The notes: generated by a model not told the origin, from the letters alone. A DNA stretch of 64,000 nt from CAZRQL01 sp964602415 (GCA_964602415.1 CAZRQL010000017.1:10670-74669); one strand, 5' to 3'. Shown: positions 19,578 through 29,521, counted from the stretch's first letter. Translations and numbers: made by a program.

Positions 19578-22500
19578 TCAATCCCAAATCTCTACTTCCC
19601 CCAGATCCAAATAAAAAATCATTTTCCTTGCTTTTTTTAAATAAATCGGCTCTAAAAAACGGGCGTATGTATTCACTTGGGCTTGGTATTCCTTACGTTT
19701 ATTGCCTGTCTTGTAGTCTATTACAACAATTTTGTCTTCCAGCAGTACCACTCTGTCTGGTCGGAGGATTTTGGTGATTCCGTTTTCTTTGTAAATAATT
19801 TCGGATTCGTTCAAGATGAGGGCTTTATCACTGTAACATTCTAAGACCTGCTCTTGAGAAAATATAGCTTTGAGATTGTGGATTAAGCGTTGACAATCAT
19901 CACGGTTGAGTTTTGTGGTTGAAATATGTGCAAACACCTCTACGACATCTTGGGGAGAGTTGATGCGTTCCATCAGCGCGTGGACGATTTCTCCACGTTC
20001 TCGCTCGGTAAAGGCAAGGTGCTCATCAATGGGAGCCGTATCAAGCCTGACTCCAAAGTCTTTGAGCGGTCGGTACTGAAAAGCCTCAAAAACATCGCTT
20101 TGCGCCAATCCGGAAGGCTCAAAAGTCGGCTGCTCTACCCCAAAAAAATTGCTCCCTTTGTGCAAACAAAAATCTGATAGCAGTTGGGCAACATTGCCTT
20201 TTTGAGGCTTTTTGTACAAAATATGCATGGCCACCTCAGCGCGGGTCATGGCCACATACAGTTTGTTAATCTGCTCGATGATTTCCTGATTTTTTTCTTC
20301 CCTGAGTAAGTTACCCAAAGCAGTCTCTTCAAAAGATTTATTGACCTTCAAAATTGCATAAGGAAATGTTTCAATCGGACTATCCGGCCATTTTGCCCAG
20401 ACTTCTTGATTGACTTTGTAAAGTTTCCAATGGGCAAAAGGTATCAAGACGAAAGGAAACTGCAAACCCTTCGATTTGTGAATGGTCATAACCTTGACGG
20501 CTTCTACGCCTTGGCTTAGGTTGATGGACAACTTTTCGTTGGATTGGAAATCGGCAAGGAAGTCCGATAGGGATTGGGATTTTTTTTCGCTAAATTCCAG
20601 CGCATAATCAATAAACTTCTGAATAAAAGGCTGCTCGCCTTGATTGTAGGGCAAACCCAGAAGCCTCACAAGTTCGATTATCTTTTGGAAAAGAGGTAAA
20701 AAAAACAACTCTTTTTCATTTATATCTATAAAAAAATGATTTCTCAACAATTCAAAAATCCGGTAAATAGAAGAACGTTGTGCCGCTTGGGCCAAGATTT
20801 GGTCATCAATGTCCGTTTGGCGCATGGCTTTGAGTTGCAATAAAAAATAACCTTTGTTTTCTGCATCTGTGGGGTTGTCCAGCACCTTGAGCATACTGAC
20901 AAGCAGCCTGACCGAAGGCGACTGATTGACCTTGAGCGATTCAGCCGTAACTACGTTGATACCCAATCCCAACAGGTGTTTGGACAAAGCCACCGCCTGC
21001 AAATTGGTATTGCACAAAATCGCTATATCCTGCAAAGGTACGCCTTGCTTAATCCATTGACCCACAACCTCCCCGCTGCGTTGTACATGCTCTTCGCACT
21101 CTTCGACGTGCACACTCCCCCGCCCTGTCTTAACAGGCTTTTGGGTGGGGTTTTTATAATAATCGACCAACAAAGGATAGTCTTGAGCGTATTGGCTTCG
21201 CAAAAAATCAAAAAAAGCATTGTTGAACTCTACAATATCAGGGGCACTCCTAAAATTGCGCCCCAAGACTTGAGAATTGGCCTCTTGCACCATAATCTGG
21301 GCGTTTTGTTTTTTCTGTATATTGGTGGTAAAAGGGATTTCGGGAAGGTCTATAAGCATGGAAGCCCTGCCGCCCCGCCAGCGATAAATGGCCTGCTTGG
21401 CATCGCCTACCACCAAACTCACTGTGCCATGAGACAAAGCATTGCAAACCAACACCAACAGATTTTGCCACTGCAAAAGTGAGGTATCCTGAAACTCATC
21501 TATCATAATGTGGTAAAAGCGTTCGCCCAACCTTTCGTAAATAAAAGGAACAGGCTCGTTTTCAACGACCTGAGCTATCCTTTTGTGCAAATCTGCCAAC
21601 TGAACCCGCTCTTGCTGAAAGTTACGTTGCTCCAAAAGTTCCCATATCATACGCAGCAGCCCAAACTGATAAATGTGCTTAGACAATTCATCAAGCAAAA
21701 TATATTGGCCTTCTTTTTCTCGTTTCAACTTCTCTATGCGCTCAAAAATCTCTGCCAACTCGGGGCTGATTTGCTGCACCAACAGTCTTTTTGGGGAAGT
21801 TTGTTTGGAAAAATCTCTCTCATCAGCTTGTTGCTGCAAGGTAGCTGTGGCTGTATTGCGGTTGTCAAAATCTTTGTGCTTTTCAAAATACAAGTAAATT
21901 GATTTTGATTTAAAATCTTCTGCAACAAGTCCGCTTTGGGCTATTTTTTCTAGACCGGTTGAAGCTAAGGCAATAATTTGTTTTTTAAATTCGGCTTTCA
22001 GTGATTGAATGTGTATTTCGAAAGCACCAAACTCTTGTATATCAATAGATTTGATAGCCTCTACCAATTCAGCTTTTTTTTCATCAAACAGTGCTTTTGC
22101 CGTGTGTACAACAGATTTTTTGATGTCCCAAGTTTTGCCTTCATCGAGTTGGTTACGCAAAAAGCGGATGAGCCACTTGGTCAAGTCCTTGTGCTCAGGC
22201 CTTCCCGCCAGCATCAAAAGCTCCTCCACGGCAGTATTTATGGCCGAATCAAGCTCCAGTTCGAGTTCGTAGTTGTAGGGAAGCCCCAAATCGCGCTTGA
22301 AACTTTGCGAAAGCCGCGAAATAAAAGAGTCAATGGTCAAAACAGCAAAATCCGAGTAATTGTGCAAAATGGCTTTCAACACATTTTGACATCGGTTTTT
22401 AAGTTCCGCTATCGTTTCGATGCTATCGGGGTACTCTTGGTGTATTTCTTTGAAGAGTTCATGAAGTTTGTCCGAGTCCGGTTCAGCATTTGCCAATTTG

Positions 22501-22703
22501 TCTAACTCCGACACAATCCTGTCTCTCATTTCTTTGGCGGCATCATTGGTGAAGGTGATGGCCAAAATCCTGCAAAAATAATCATCGCGGACAACCTCTT
22601 GCCCCAATCGGGGAGAGCTTAGTGCCAATTTGAGGTATTCTCTTGTGAGTGTGTAGGTTTTGCCCGAACCCGCCGAGGAGCGAAAAATTTTAAAATTGGA
22701 CAT
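19578..22703 (-). CDS. AddA/RecB-like UvrD-family helicase-nuclease
   Basis: 1041 residues. An SF1A helicase has Walker A RSSAGSGKTYTLTREYL at the N-terminus, Walker B IMIDEFQDTSLLQWQ, and motif VI region EINKLYVAMTRAEVAMH. The C-terminus carries a RecB-type PD-(D/E)XK nuclease, with GEIVHALMERI, then LRPDRVVLLE and VIDYKTGNKRKEYQAQV. The family resects double-strand breaks with an AddB partner; no addB lies in the window. It starts 12 bp after ruvA and probably shares its transcript, so two recombination-repair genes are grouped. Confidence 0.9.
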   Translation of the reverse strand: MSNFKIFRSSAGSGKTYTLTREYLKLALSSPRLGQEVVRDDYFCRILAITFTNDAAKEMRDRIVSELDKLANAEPDSDKLHELFKEIHQEYPDSIETIAELKNRCQNVLKAILHNYSDFAVLTIDSFISRLSQSFKRDLGLPYNYELELELDSAINTAVEELLMLAGRPEHKDLTKWLIRFLRNQLDEGKTWDIKKSVVHTAKALFDEKKAELVEAIKSIDIQEFGAFEIHIQSLKAEFKKQIIALASTGLEKIAQSGLVAEDFKSKSIYLYFEKHKDFDNRNTATATLQQQADERDFSKQTSPKRLLVQQISPELAEIFERIEKLKREKEGQYILLDELSKHIYQFGLLRMIWELLEQRNFQQERVQLADLHKRIAQVVENEPVPFIYERLGERFYHIMIDEFQDTSLLQWQNLLVLVCNALSHGTVSLVVGDAKQAIYRWRGGRASMLIDLPEIPFTTNIQKKQNAQIMVQEANSQVLGRNFRSAPDIVEFNNAFFDFLRSQYAQDYPLLVDYYKNPTQKPVKTGRGSVHVEECEEHVQRSGEVVGQWIKQGVPLQDIAILCNTNLQAVALSKHLLGLGINVVTAESLKVNQSPSVRLLVSMLKVLDNPTDAENKGYFLLQLKAMRQTDIDDQILAQAAQRSSIYRIFELLRNHFFIDINEKELFFLPLFQKIIELVRLLGLPYNQGEQPFIQKFIDYALEFSEKKSQSLSDFLADFQSNEKLSINLSQGVEAVKVMTIHKSKGLQFPFVLIPFAHWKLYKVNQEVWAKWPDSPIETFPYAILKVNKSFEETALGNLLREEKNQEIIEQINKLYVAMTRAEVAMHILYKKPQKGNVAQLLSDFCLHKGSNFFGVEQPTFEPSGLAQSDVFEAFQYRPLKDFGVRLDTAPIDEHLAFTERERGEIVHALMERINSPQDVVEVFAHISTTKLNRDDCQRLIHNLKAIFSQEQVLECYSDKALILNESEIIYKENGITKILRPDRVVLLEDKIVVIDYKTGNKRKEYQAQVNTYARFLEPIYLKKARKMIFYLDLGEVEIWD

Positions 22704-22715
22704 GCTGTTGCTGTT

Positions 22716-23300
22716 TTAGGCTACCAAACACATTCTGATGATTTCTTCGGTGGTCAGTAACTCAGAAGTTTGCTTTAAAAGGGCTTGTACTTGCTTTTCG
22801 GCTATATTTTTGGCAAATCCTAAAGCCATCAAGGCAGCTACTGCCTCTTGCGCCGATGAAGAAGGCGTTGTCGCAACTGTAGAAACACTGTCCCAGTTGA
22901 GTTTAGAAAGTTTATCTTTGAGGTCTAAAATCAATCGTTTGGCTGTTTTGATGCCTATCCCTTTGACGGCCTGAAACCGCCGCTCGTCTTCGCTGATGGC
23001 CGCCTGATAAATCTCCACTGGGTTCAAAGATGAAAGAATACAGACAGCAGTCGCACTGCCCACACCGGAAACCTCCAAAAGTACCACAAACATGTCTCTC
23101 TCTTGGGGGCTGGCAAAACCAAAAAGCGTCAAAGCATCTTCCCGAACCTGCAAATGGGTATAGACCGTGGCGATTTGCCCTACCGCAAACTGAGAAGAAC
23201 TACTCAACGAGGTTTTGACATGATAACCCACGCCTGAACATTCCACTATCAAATAAGTGGGTTCGCGGTGGGTAACTAAGCCTTTAAGGTGATGGTACAT
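22716..23300 (-). CDS. ruvA: Holliday junction branch migration protein RuvA
   Basis: 194 residues. It binds four-way junctions as a tetramer and recruits the RuvB motor. The N-terminal OB fold (MYHHLKGLVTHREPTYLIVE), paired helix-hairpin-helix motifs (LEVSGVGSATAVCILS and FQAVKGIGIKTAKRLILDLKDK) and the small C-terminal RuvB-binding domain (VAALMALGFAKNIAEKQV) are all visible. The gene is divergent from tsaD and followed closely by the addA-like gene. Confidence 0.97.
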   Translation of the reverse strand: MYHHLKGLVTHREPTYLIVECSGVGYHVKTSLSSSSQFAVGQIATVYTHLQVREDALTLFGFASPQERDMFVVLLEVSGVGSATAVCILSSLNPVEIYQAAISEDERRFQAVKGIGIKTAKRLILDLKDKLSKLNWDSVSTVATTPSSSAQEAVAALMALGFAKNIAEKQVQALLKQTSELLTTEEIIRMCLVA

Positions 23301-23410
23301 ATTTGTTTGATAGACACAAAAGTAAAAAAACTAACATTGCAAAGGGTTAGTTTTGCAGTGCAAAACAAAGATAGTTTTGAGTTATTTGCAGTTTGAAAAC
23401 CATTCATTCT

Positions 23411-24412
23411 ATGACCATACTGGCTATTGAAAGCTCTTGCGATGAAACTTCTGTGGCAATCATGCGCGAAGCAAAATTGCTTTCTCATATTACTGCCAAT
23501 CAAGCAGTTCATGCCCTGTACGGCGGTGTGGTTCCGGAACTGGCCTCCCGCGCGCATCTTTCCAATATCGTGCCCGTTGCGCAACAAGCCATTGCAGAAG
23601 CCAAGATTGATAAAAAAGAAATTTCCGCCGTAGCTTTTACCGGAGGGCCGGGGCTGCAAGGGGCACTGTTGGTAGGGGCTTATTTTGCAAAAGGAATGGC
23701 TTTGGGACTTGGAATACCGCTGATTGGGGTCAATCACGTCCAAGCGCACATACTGGCGCACTTTATCGAAGACCCCAAGCCTGAGTTTCCGTTTATCTGC
23801 CTGACAGTCAGTGGCGGACATACCCAACTCGTATTGGTCGAAAGCCCGCTGTCCATGCGCCTGCTGGGGCAAACCCGCGACGATGCAGCCGGGGAAGCCT
23901 TCGACAAAACAGCCAAAATATTGGGTCTTCCCTATCCCGGTGGCCCGCTGATTGACCGTTATGCACAAAGTGGAAACCCCAACGCCTTCCAATTTTCTAA
24001 AGCCAACATAGACGGATACGATTTTTCTTTCAGCGGTTTGAAAACTTCTATCCTCTACACGCTAAAAGAAAAAACCCTCCAAAATCCTAACTTTATCCAT
24101 GAAAACCTCCACGATATTTGTGCTTCGGTGCAAAAAGCGATTGTAGGTAGTTTGATAGAAAAACTCTACACCGCCGCCAAAGACCACAATATCAAGACTT
24201 TGGCCATTGCAGGAGGGGTGTCTGCCAACAGCGCATTGAGAAATGAAGTATTGAAAACCTGCCAAAAAAGAGGATGGCAATGTTTTATTCCAAAATTTGA
24301 ATACTGCACCGACAACGCCGCTATGGTTGCCATGGCAGCGACTTTCAAATACCAACAAGGCATTTTCTCGAAATTGGACATACAGACCGCGCCCGCAATG
24401 AGAGGGTTCTAA
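23411..24412 (+). CDS. tsaD: tRNA N6-adenosine threonylcarbamoyltransferase TsaD
   Basis: 333 residues of the Kae1/TsaD family, which transfers the threonylcarbamoyl group to A37 of ANN-decoding tRNAs together with TsaB and TsaE. The N-terminal ILAIESSCDETSVA signature, the metal-binding histidines H109 and H113 (NHVQAHILAH), SGGHTQLVLV, and the C-terminal CTDNAAMVA aspartate are present. The ATG at 23411 starts exactly at the conserved N-terminus; a TTG six codons upstream was rejected. Its stop overlaps the stop of the convergent gene by 4 bp. Confidence 0.97.
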   Translation: MTILAIESSCDETSVAIMREAKLLSHITANQAVHALYGGVVPELASRAHLSNIVPVAQQAIAEAKIDKKEISAVAFTGGPGLQGALLVGAYFAKGMALGLGIPLIGVNHVQAHILAHFIEDPKPEFPFICLTVSGGHTQLVLVESPLSMRLLGQTRDDAAGEAFDKTAKILGLPYPGGPLIDRYAQSGNPNAFQFSKANIDGYDFSFSGLKTSILYTLKEKTLQNPNFIHENLHDICASVQKAIVGSLIEKLYTAAKDHNIKTLAIAGGVSANSALRNEVLKTCQKRGWQCFIPKFEYCTDNAAMVAMAATFKYQQGIFSKLDIQTAPAMRGF

Positions 24413-24897
24413 ATACCCAACTTAAACTCTGTATTGGGTCTGCCATCGAATCCGATTTCTTTGAGCAACAAATTGGAAAAAACCTCTACTTCTCCCAAAA
24501 CAGATTGCAAATCAAAGTCTTTTATTTCAAGAAACAAAACAGCCTCATCCTCCAAATTGGCCAACAACCACGGATACTCTTCGCAAAGTACGACCATTTT
24601 GGCCCCCCTAACCCTGCGCACCAAATGTTCCTCCAACACAGAGGCGGTGAGTTTTTGAACCGATTGATAGCTAAATACCTGACCCAATGACTGCTGTCTG
24701 GCTTCCATTTTTGCAGCTATTTTTCTTTGCGATGCCAAACTCAACAAAAAACCTACAAAATCTAATGCTTGTCTTTTTTGGGAGAACAAATACAAAATTG
24801 GACAAGGCTTGCGACTGATAAACAACCTCCTAAGGTATTTAACCCCTTTTTTTTGGTGACCAAAAATATTTTCCAGTGCGGCAAGTGCGATTTGCAT
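24409..24897 (-). CDS. Hypothetical protein (162 residues)
   Basis: No family recognised. The sequence begins MQIALAALENIFGHQKKG, is rich in Lys, Leu and Glu, and has no signal peptide or obvious membrane helix. It ends with LLLKEIGFDGRPNTEFKLGI. The gene is convergent with tsaD (4-bp overlap) and stands alone on its strand. Retained because of its sensible start and cytoplasmic-type composition. Confidence 0.6.
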   Translation of the reverse strand: MQIALAALENIFGHQKKGVKYLRRLFISRKPCPILYLFSQKRQALDFVGFLLSLASQRKIAAKMEARQQSLGQVFSYQSVQKLTASVLEEHLVRRVRGAKMVVLCEEYPWLLANLEDEAVLFLEIKDFDLQSVLGEVEVFSNLLLKEIGFDGRPNTEFKLGI

Positions 24898-24995
24898 TGC
24901 GCAAATTTGAATAAAATTTGAGTCCTAAAAAAATCTACGCGCTCATCGAAAGGTTACTAAGATAGTTGTAGATTTGGGATATAAACCTTAAAGCA

Positions 24996-25634
24996 ATGAA
25001 TCTGTTGGATACAAAAATAGAAGCCTACGCCCGGCAATTCAGCTCTGCAGAATCGGCTGTGCTACAACAAATTACAAGAAGCACCCATTTGGAGGTACTC
25101 ATGCCCCAAATGCTCTCAGGGCACTTGCAGGGCGGTTTTTTGTCAATGGTATCCAAACTCATGCGCCCAACAAATGTGTTGGAAATAGGTACTTTTACGG
25201 GCTACTCAGCCATTTGTTTGGCTCAAGGACTTTCGGAAGCCGGACTTTTGCACACCATCGAATGCAACGAAGAGTTAGAAACCCGCATTTTGTCTCATTT
25301 CAAAACCGCCGGAATTGAGCACAAAGTCAAACTCCATATAGGCGAGGCCGCCCAAATCATTCCCACATTAGACAAAATCTGGGATTTGGTTTTTATTGAT
25401 GCCGACAAAATCAACTACTCGCTTTATTATGATTTGGTGATAGAAAGTGTCCGCCAAGGAGGACTCATCATAGCCGACAACGTACTGTGGAGTGGAAAAG
25501 TAGCGGATGAGGGCTTTCAAGACAAAGATACAGTAGCCCTGAGGGAATTTGTGCACAAAGTACACCAAGACCAAAGGGTTGAAAACTTGCTGCTGCCACT
25601 GAGAGACGGCTTGATGATGGCAATAAAAAAATAA
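24996..25634 (+). CDS. SAM-dependent O-methyltransferase (class I, family 3)
   Basis: 212 residues resembling catechol/caffeoyl-CoA-type O-methyltransferases. The SAM motif is VLEIGTFTGYSAICLAQGL; an acidic TIECNEELE and the metal-binding DLVFIDADKINYSLYYDL and GGLIIADNVLWSGKV follow. The family transfers a methyl group to a hydroxyl of a small molecule using a divalent cation. The natural substrate is not evident. The gene is monocistronic, or cotranscribed with the START-like gene 119 bp downstream. Confidence 0.88.
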   Translation: MNLLDTKIEAYARQFSSAESAVLQQITRSTHLEVLMPQMLSGHLQGGFLSMVSKLMRPTNVLEIGTFTGYSAICLAQGLSEAGLLHTIECNEELETRILSHFKTAGIEHKVKLHIGEAAQIIPTLDKIWDLVFIDADKINYSLYYDLVIESVRQGGLIIADNVLWSGKVADEGFQDKDTVALREFVHKVHQDQRVENLLLPLRDGLMMAIKK

Positions 25635-25753
25635 AAACAAATTTTGACTTTAGTTTTTCATTTTTTGGTCAGCATGCAATTGTAAGAAAAACAACTAAAT
25701 TTTAAACAGTTCCTAAAAATTGTTATTATTGGCCAAAACAATACTACAACACA

Positions 25754-26143
25754 ATGGCTAAAAATAAGTTTTTTGGAGAGTACGAACTCAAAGCCTCTGT
25801 CAAAATTATTTTCAGCTACCTAACCTCGCCCTCTGATTTGGAAGAGTGGTTCGCTGACAAAGTCAACTACATTGACAATAAAACCCTCGATATGCTCTGG
25901 GATGACCAGTGGCACAAAGCCCACATACAAAACAAACGCTCCACCCCGACAACCTGCCATGTAAAATATATTTTTTTGGAAGACAGCTCCGATCCCAACA
26001 GTTTGGAGTTCAAAGTTGAATACAATGAAGTAACCCGAACCGTGTTTGTTCGTGTCTTTGATTACTCGGAAATGGATGTGGACGAAGCCCAAATGCTCTG
26101 GGATTCGCTCATTGACCAACTCAAACAAAAAATCAGCGGCTAA
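25754..26143 (+). CDS. START-like domain protein
   Basis: 129 residues. Layout and aromatic residues (SPSDLEEWFADKVNY, MLWDDQWHKA, TRTVFVRVFDYSE, a C-terminal helix) fit the START-like/AHSA1-related family common in Bacteroidota. It is a helix-grip fold expected to bind a hydrophobic ligand or a protein. No signal peptide. Its 3' end overlaps the convergent metF stop by 4 bp. No specific function can be assigned. Confidence 0.75.
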   Translation: MAKNKFFGEYELKASVKIIFSYLTSPSDLEEWFADKVNYIDNKTLDMLWDDQWHKAHIQNKRSTPTTCHVKYIFLEDSSDPNSLEFKVEYNEVTRTVFVRVFDYSEMDVDEAQMLWDSLIDQLKQKISG

Positions 26144-27093
26144 AACAAAGCCTCAGCTATTTTTTTGACGGCTTCGGATTTGCCCATAGAATAATAATGT
26201 AAGCAGGGGGCGTTGTTGTCTATGAGTTCTTTGGACTGGGCTATACACCACTCTATGCCTACTTGCCTGACTTGCTCGCTGTTTTTGGCTTTCTCTACTG
26301 CCTCTACCAGTTCATCGGGAATGTCTATATGAAAAACACTGGGTAAAACCGTGAGTTGTTTTTTGGTAGTCAGTGGCTTGAGTCCCGGAATAATCGGTAC
26401 GTTTATCCCATTGGAGCGGCACAAATCCACAAATTCAAAATATTTTTTATTGTCAAAAAACATCTGGGTAACAATATAATCAGCCCCCATGTCCACTTTG
26501 AGTTTGAGGTAGCGCATGTCGGAGTTCATGTTTGGGGCTTCAAAGTGTTTCTCAGGATAACCTGCTACTCCTATACAAAAGTTGGTAGGGGTTTGAGGAG
26601 GCATTTCATCATCGAGATAGATGCCTTTATTCATGTTGACAACCTGCTCCAGCAGTTGGCTTGCGTAGTGATGTCCATCGGACTCAGGCTTGAAGCCGCC
26701 CTCCGATTTGACAGCATCCCCCCTGAGAACCAGTATGTTTTCTATTCCCAAAAAGTGTAAATCTATCAGAGCGTTTTCCGTCTCTTCTTTGCTAAAGCCC
26801 CCACAGATAATGTGAGGCACGGTATCTACCTTGTAACGGTTCAGAATGGCGGCGCAAATGCCAACCGTTCCCGGACGTTTGCGCGTAGCAATGCGCTCCA
26901 AAAGCCCACGCTCACGGTGCTTGAAAACAAATTCCTCTCTATGGTAAGTAACATCTATAAACGCAGGCTTAAATTCCATCAATGGATCTATGCCTTTAAA
27001 AAGGGCAGCGATGCTCTCACCCTTCAAAGGAGGAAGTATCTCAAAAGAAAACAATGTTTTTTCAGACTCACTAAGGTGCTGTGTAACTTTCAC
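26140..27093 (-). CDS. metF: 5,10-methylenetetrahydrofolate reductase
   Basis: 317 residues. It reduces methylene-THF to methyl-THF with FAD for methionine synthesis. TLFSFEILPPLKGES, IDVTYHRE, the FAD-contact segment NILVLRGDAVKS and DYIVTQMFFDN are family signatures. I chose the GTG at 27093, because it gives an N-terminus MKVTQHL like that of homologues I know; a TTG at 27111 is an alternative. The neighbours are unrelated metabolically. Confidence 0.93.
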   Translation of the reverse strand: MKVTQHLSESEKTLFSFEILPPLKGESIAALFKGIDPLMEFKPAFIDVTYHREEFVFKHRERGLLERIATRKRPGTVGICAAILNRYKVDTVPHIICGGFSKEETENALIDLHFLGIENILVLRGDAVKSEGGFKPESDGHHYASQLLEQVVNMNKGIYLDDEMPPQTPTNFCIGVAGYPEKHFEAPNMNSDMRYLKLKVDMGADYIVTQMFFDNKKYFEFVDLCRSNGINVPIIPGLKPLTTKKQLTVLPSVFHIDIPDELVEAVEKAKNSEQVRQVGIEWCIAQSKELIDNNAPCLHYYSMGKSEAVKKIAEALF

Positions 27094-27205
27094 TTTCAGT
27101 TTTTTACACAAAAGTAAACAGTGGTTGTAAAGTATTCAAACCAAACAAAAAACTAAGAACCTAAACCCAACATTTATGATTGCATAGTAAAAAAGGAAAA
27201 AATGC

Positions 27206-28345
27206 TCAACCATGACCTACCAATACCTTACCTACGGTCATCATCTTGTTTTGGGTTTCTGCCAACTCTTGTTCAGGCTGAGAATAAGCGGTAATGCCTG
27301 CACCGGCATAAAGGGTTGCGGTTTTTGAGTGAATCTGTGCGCACCGAAGATTGACGTATAAATTGGTTTGCCTGCCGGTTGGCCCCAAAAAACCACTGTA
27401 CAGTTGCCTGTCGTAGCCTTCGTATCCTTTTATAAAAGCGAGGGCTTCGGTTTTGGGCATACCGCAAACCGCCGAGGTGGGATGCAAGAGCCTTAGCATA
27501 ATAGAAGGCAACTGAGGGTAGGCAATAGCCCTTGTATCTACCTCAAAATCAGTAAGTAAATGAAGTAATTGCCCAGCAGCAATGGTTTTGGGGCCATAGT
27601 CTTCGTATTCTCTGACCCGTACTTTTTTCAGGCAGTTGATGATATAGCGGCTCACCAGAGCTTGTTCTTCTATTTCTTTTTGTCGCCAAAGAGCTTGGGA
27701 AAGGTCTTCAAGTCCATTTTTGAGTTGAGTGCCCGCCAATGCCACTGTCCTGAAAATACCCTTTTCATCTACACTCAGAAGGGTTTCGGGGGTAGCCCCC
27801 AACCAAGTCCCGTAATGGGGGGTGCTTGCCAGAGAAACAAAGGCAGTAGGATAGGCCAAACAAGCCGCTTCAAATGCCTTAAAAACATCAAAATCCTCCC
27901 CCAACGCGACAGTTTGGCAGCGCGAAAGCACCACTTTGCGCATCGAATCCGATTTTAAAACAGCTACGGCTTTTGCTACCAAATCAACATAAGAAATCAT
28001 GGGGATGGGCTGAGGACTTTTGAGGTGCAGCCCTGTCAAATGCGTTGCGGCTGCTGTCGGCCAGTCGCCGACATCCCAACTTTTTCCATCAAAATACCAA
28101 TCTGATTTGAGAAAAAGGGCGTTCTGACCATCAAAATCAAAAGAGCCAATCAAAAATCCCTTTTCGATTCGCTCCAAATCGGGGCTGATAAATTGGGGGC
28201 TAAAACTGACAACTGCTTGAGGGTAAGTTTGGTCTGGCATACGATAAAGTGCAAAAGAGGCCTTCAGTGCCAATGCCCTTTGTATGCCCTCTTTGAGGTT
28301 CCACTTCAAATCCACTGTCTGCATACTCTTAAAACGACAAAACAT
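27206..28345 (-). CDS. Isochorismate synthase (MenF/chorismate-binding family)
   Basis: 379 residues. The C-terminal chorismate-binding domain has KVVLSRCQTVAL, GTWLGATPETLLSV, TVALAGTQLKNG, HPTSAVCGMPKTEAL and a terminal AGITAYSQPEQELAETQNKM with the magnesium-ligand glutamates. It converts chorismate to isochorismate, most likely for menaquinone, the main quinone of this phylum; a siderophore role is less likely without ent genes. The ATG at 28345 overlaps the tgt stop as TAATG, indicating translational coupling; an ATG at 28324 is the alternative. Confidence 0.88.
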   Translation of the reverse strand: MFCRFKSMQTVDLKWNLKEGIQRALALKASFALYRMPDQTYPQAVVSFSPQFISPDLERIEKGFLIGSFDFDGQNALFLKSDWYFDGKSWDVGDWPTAAATHLTGLHLKSPQPIPMISYVDLVAKAVAVLKSDSMRKVVLSRCQTVALGEDFDVFKAFEAACLAYPTAFVSLASTPHYGTWLGATPETLLSVDEKGIFRTVALAGTQLKNGLEDLSQALWRQKEIEEQALVSRYIINCLKKVRVREYEDYGPKTIAAGQLLHLLTDFEVDTRAIAYPQLPSIMLRLLHPTSAVCGMPKTEALAFIKGYEGYDRQLYSGFLGPTGRQTNLYVNLRCAQIHSKTATLYAGAGITAYSQPEQELAETQNKMMTVGKVLVGHG

Positions 28346-29475
28346 TAAAGTCTCTGCATGAACTGAGGCAATTTTGCCTGTTTCCATGCTTTAAAATCGC
28401 CCGCTAAAATATGCTCTCGAGCTTGGCCTACCATCCAGAGATAAAATGCAAGATTCTGTATAGAAGCAATTTGCGAAGCCAAAATCTCATCGCATATACA
28501 CAAATGACGCAGATAAGCCTTAGAGTACGATTGGCTTACAAAACAATCCAACCCTTCATCTATGGGCGAAAAATCGTTTTTCCACTTGGCGTTTCGCATA
28601 TTCAAAATCCCGTTGGTGGTATAAATCAAGCCATTGCGGGCGTTGCGTGTGGGCATTACGCAGTCAAACATATCCACCCCCAACGCAATGCACTCCAAAA
28701 TATTGGCCGGTGTGCCGACACCCATCAGATAGCGCGGCTTTTCTTTGGGCAAAATACCACAAACCAGCTCGGTAAGTTCGTACATCAGTTCAACAGGCTC
28801 ACCCACCGAAAGCCCGCCTATCGCATTGCCGCTCAGGTGTTGCGAGGCCACAAACTCAGCCGACTCCTTGCGCAAATCGGTGTATGTTCCGCCCTGCACA
28901 ATCGGAAACAAAACTTGTGGATACCCATACAAAGGCTCTTGATTGTCAAAGTGTTGGATACAGCGATGCAACCAACGATGGGTGAGTTGCATGGAAGTAT
29001 GGGTGTATTCATAACTGCTCGGGTAAGGCGGACACTCATCAAAAGCCATCACAATGTCCGCCCCTATGCTGCGCTGTATGTCCATCGCCTTTTCGGGGGA
29101 AAACAAATGCTTGCTGCCGTCTATGTGAGAGTGAAAAAGTGCGCCCTCTTCGGTGAGCTTGCGGTTTTGAGCAAGGGAAAACACCTGATAACCACCACTG
29201 TCTGTCAAAATAGGCCCCTGCCAGCCATTGAAGCGGTGCAGGCCGCCCGCCTCTTCGAGGATGGCTGTTCCCGGGCGCAAATATAGATGGTAAGTGTTGC
29301 CCAGAATGATTTGGGCTTTGATGTCATTTTTGAGTTCGCGCTGGTGTACGGCTTTGACCGTTCCGGCTGTGCCAACAGGCATGAAAATGGGGGTCAAAAT
29401 ATTGCCGTGGGGGGTGCTGAGTGTTCCGGCGCGCGCTTCTGTGTGAGAGTCTTGGCCTTGTAGTTCAAATTTCAT
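28345..29475 (-). CDS. tgt: tRNA-guanine transglycosylase
   Basis: 376 residues. It exchanges guanine-34 for preQ1 in the queuosine pathway. The catalytic aspartates lie in PILTDSGGYQVFSLA and MFDCVMPTRNARNGL; the substrate loop has GNAIGGLSVGEP. The usual zinc site (C-x-C-x2-C and a later His) is not intact: the aligned region reads GLDCFVSQSYSKAYLRHL and later SIQNL, leaving one of four ligands. From memory, Bacteroidota homologues often lack these ligands too, so this is likely a lineage trait. It precedes the isochorismate synthase with overlapping stop and start. Confidence 0.95.
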   Translation of the reverse strand: MKFELQGQDSHTEARAGTLSTPHGNILTPIFMPVGTAGTVKAVHQRELKNDIKAQIILGNTYHLYLRPGTAILEEAGGLHRFNGWQGPILTDSGGYQVFSLAQNRKLTEEGALFHSHIDGSKHLFSPEKAMDIQRSIGADIVMAFDECPPYPSSYEYTHTSMQLTHRWLHRCIQHFDNQEPLYGYPQVLFPIVQGGTYTDLRKESAEFVASQHLSGNAIGGLSVGEPVELMYELTELVCGILPKEKPRYLMGVGTPANILECIALGVDMFDCVMPTRNARNGLIYTTNGILNMRNAKWKNDFSPIDEGLDCFVSQSYSKAYLRHLCICDEILASQIASIQNLAFYLWMVGQAREHILAGDFKAWKQAKLPQFMQRL

Positions 29476-29521
29476 CGAAGCAAAATTAGCAAAACCTTAA
29501 TTGTTGGGAAAAAATTGACTC

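Noticed and set aside
23348..23379. Two TAGTTTTG promoter-like elements upstream of tsaD
   Set aside because: They match the -7 consensus, but neither has a TTTG at the expected 19-21 nt upstream, so they are not reported as a promoter.
28411..29286. A 291-codon forward-strand open frame opposite tgt
   Set aside because: Fully antisense to tgt, whose catalytic motifs are certain; no motif in the shadow.
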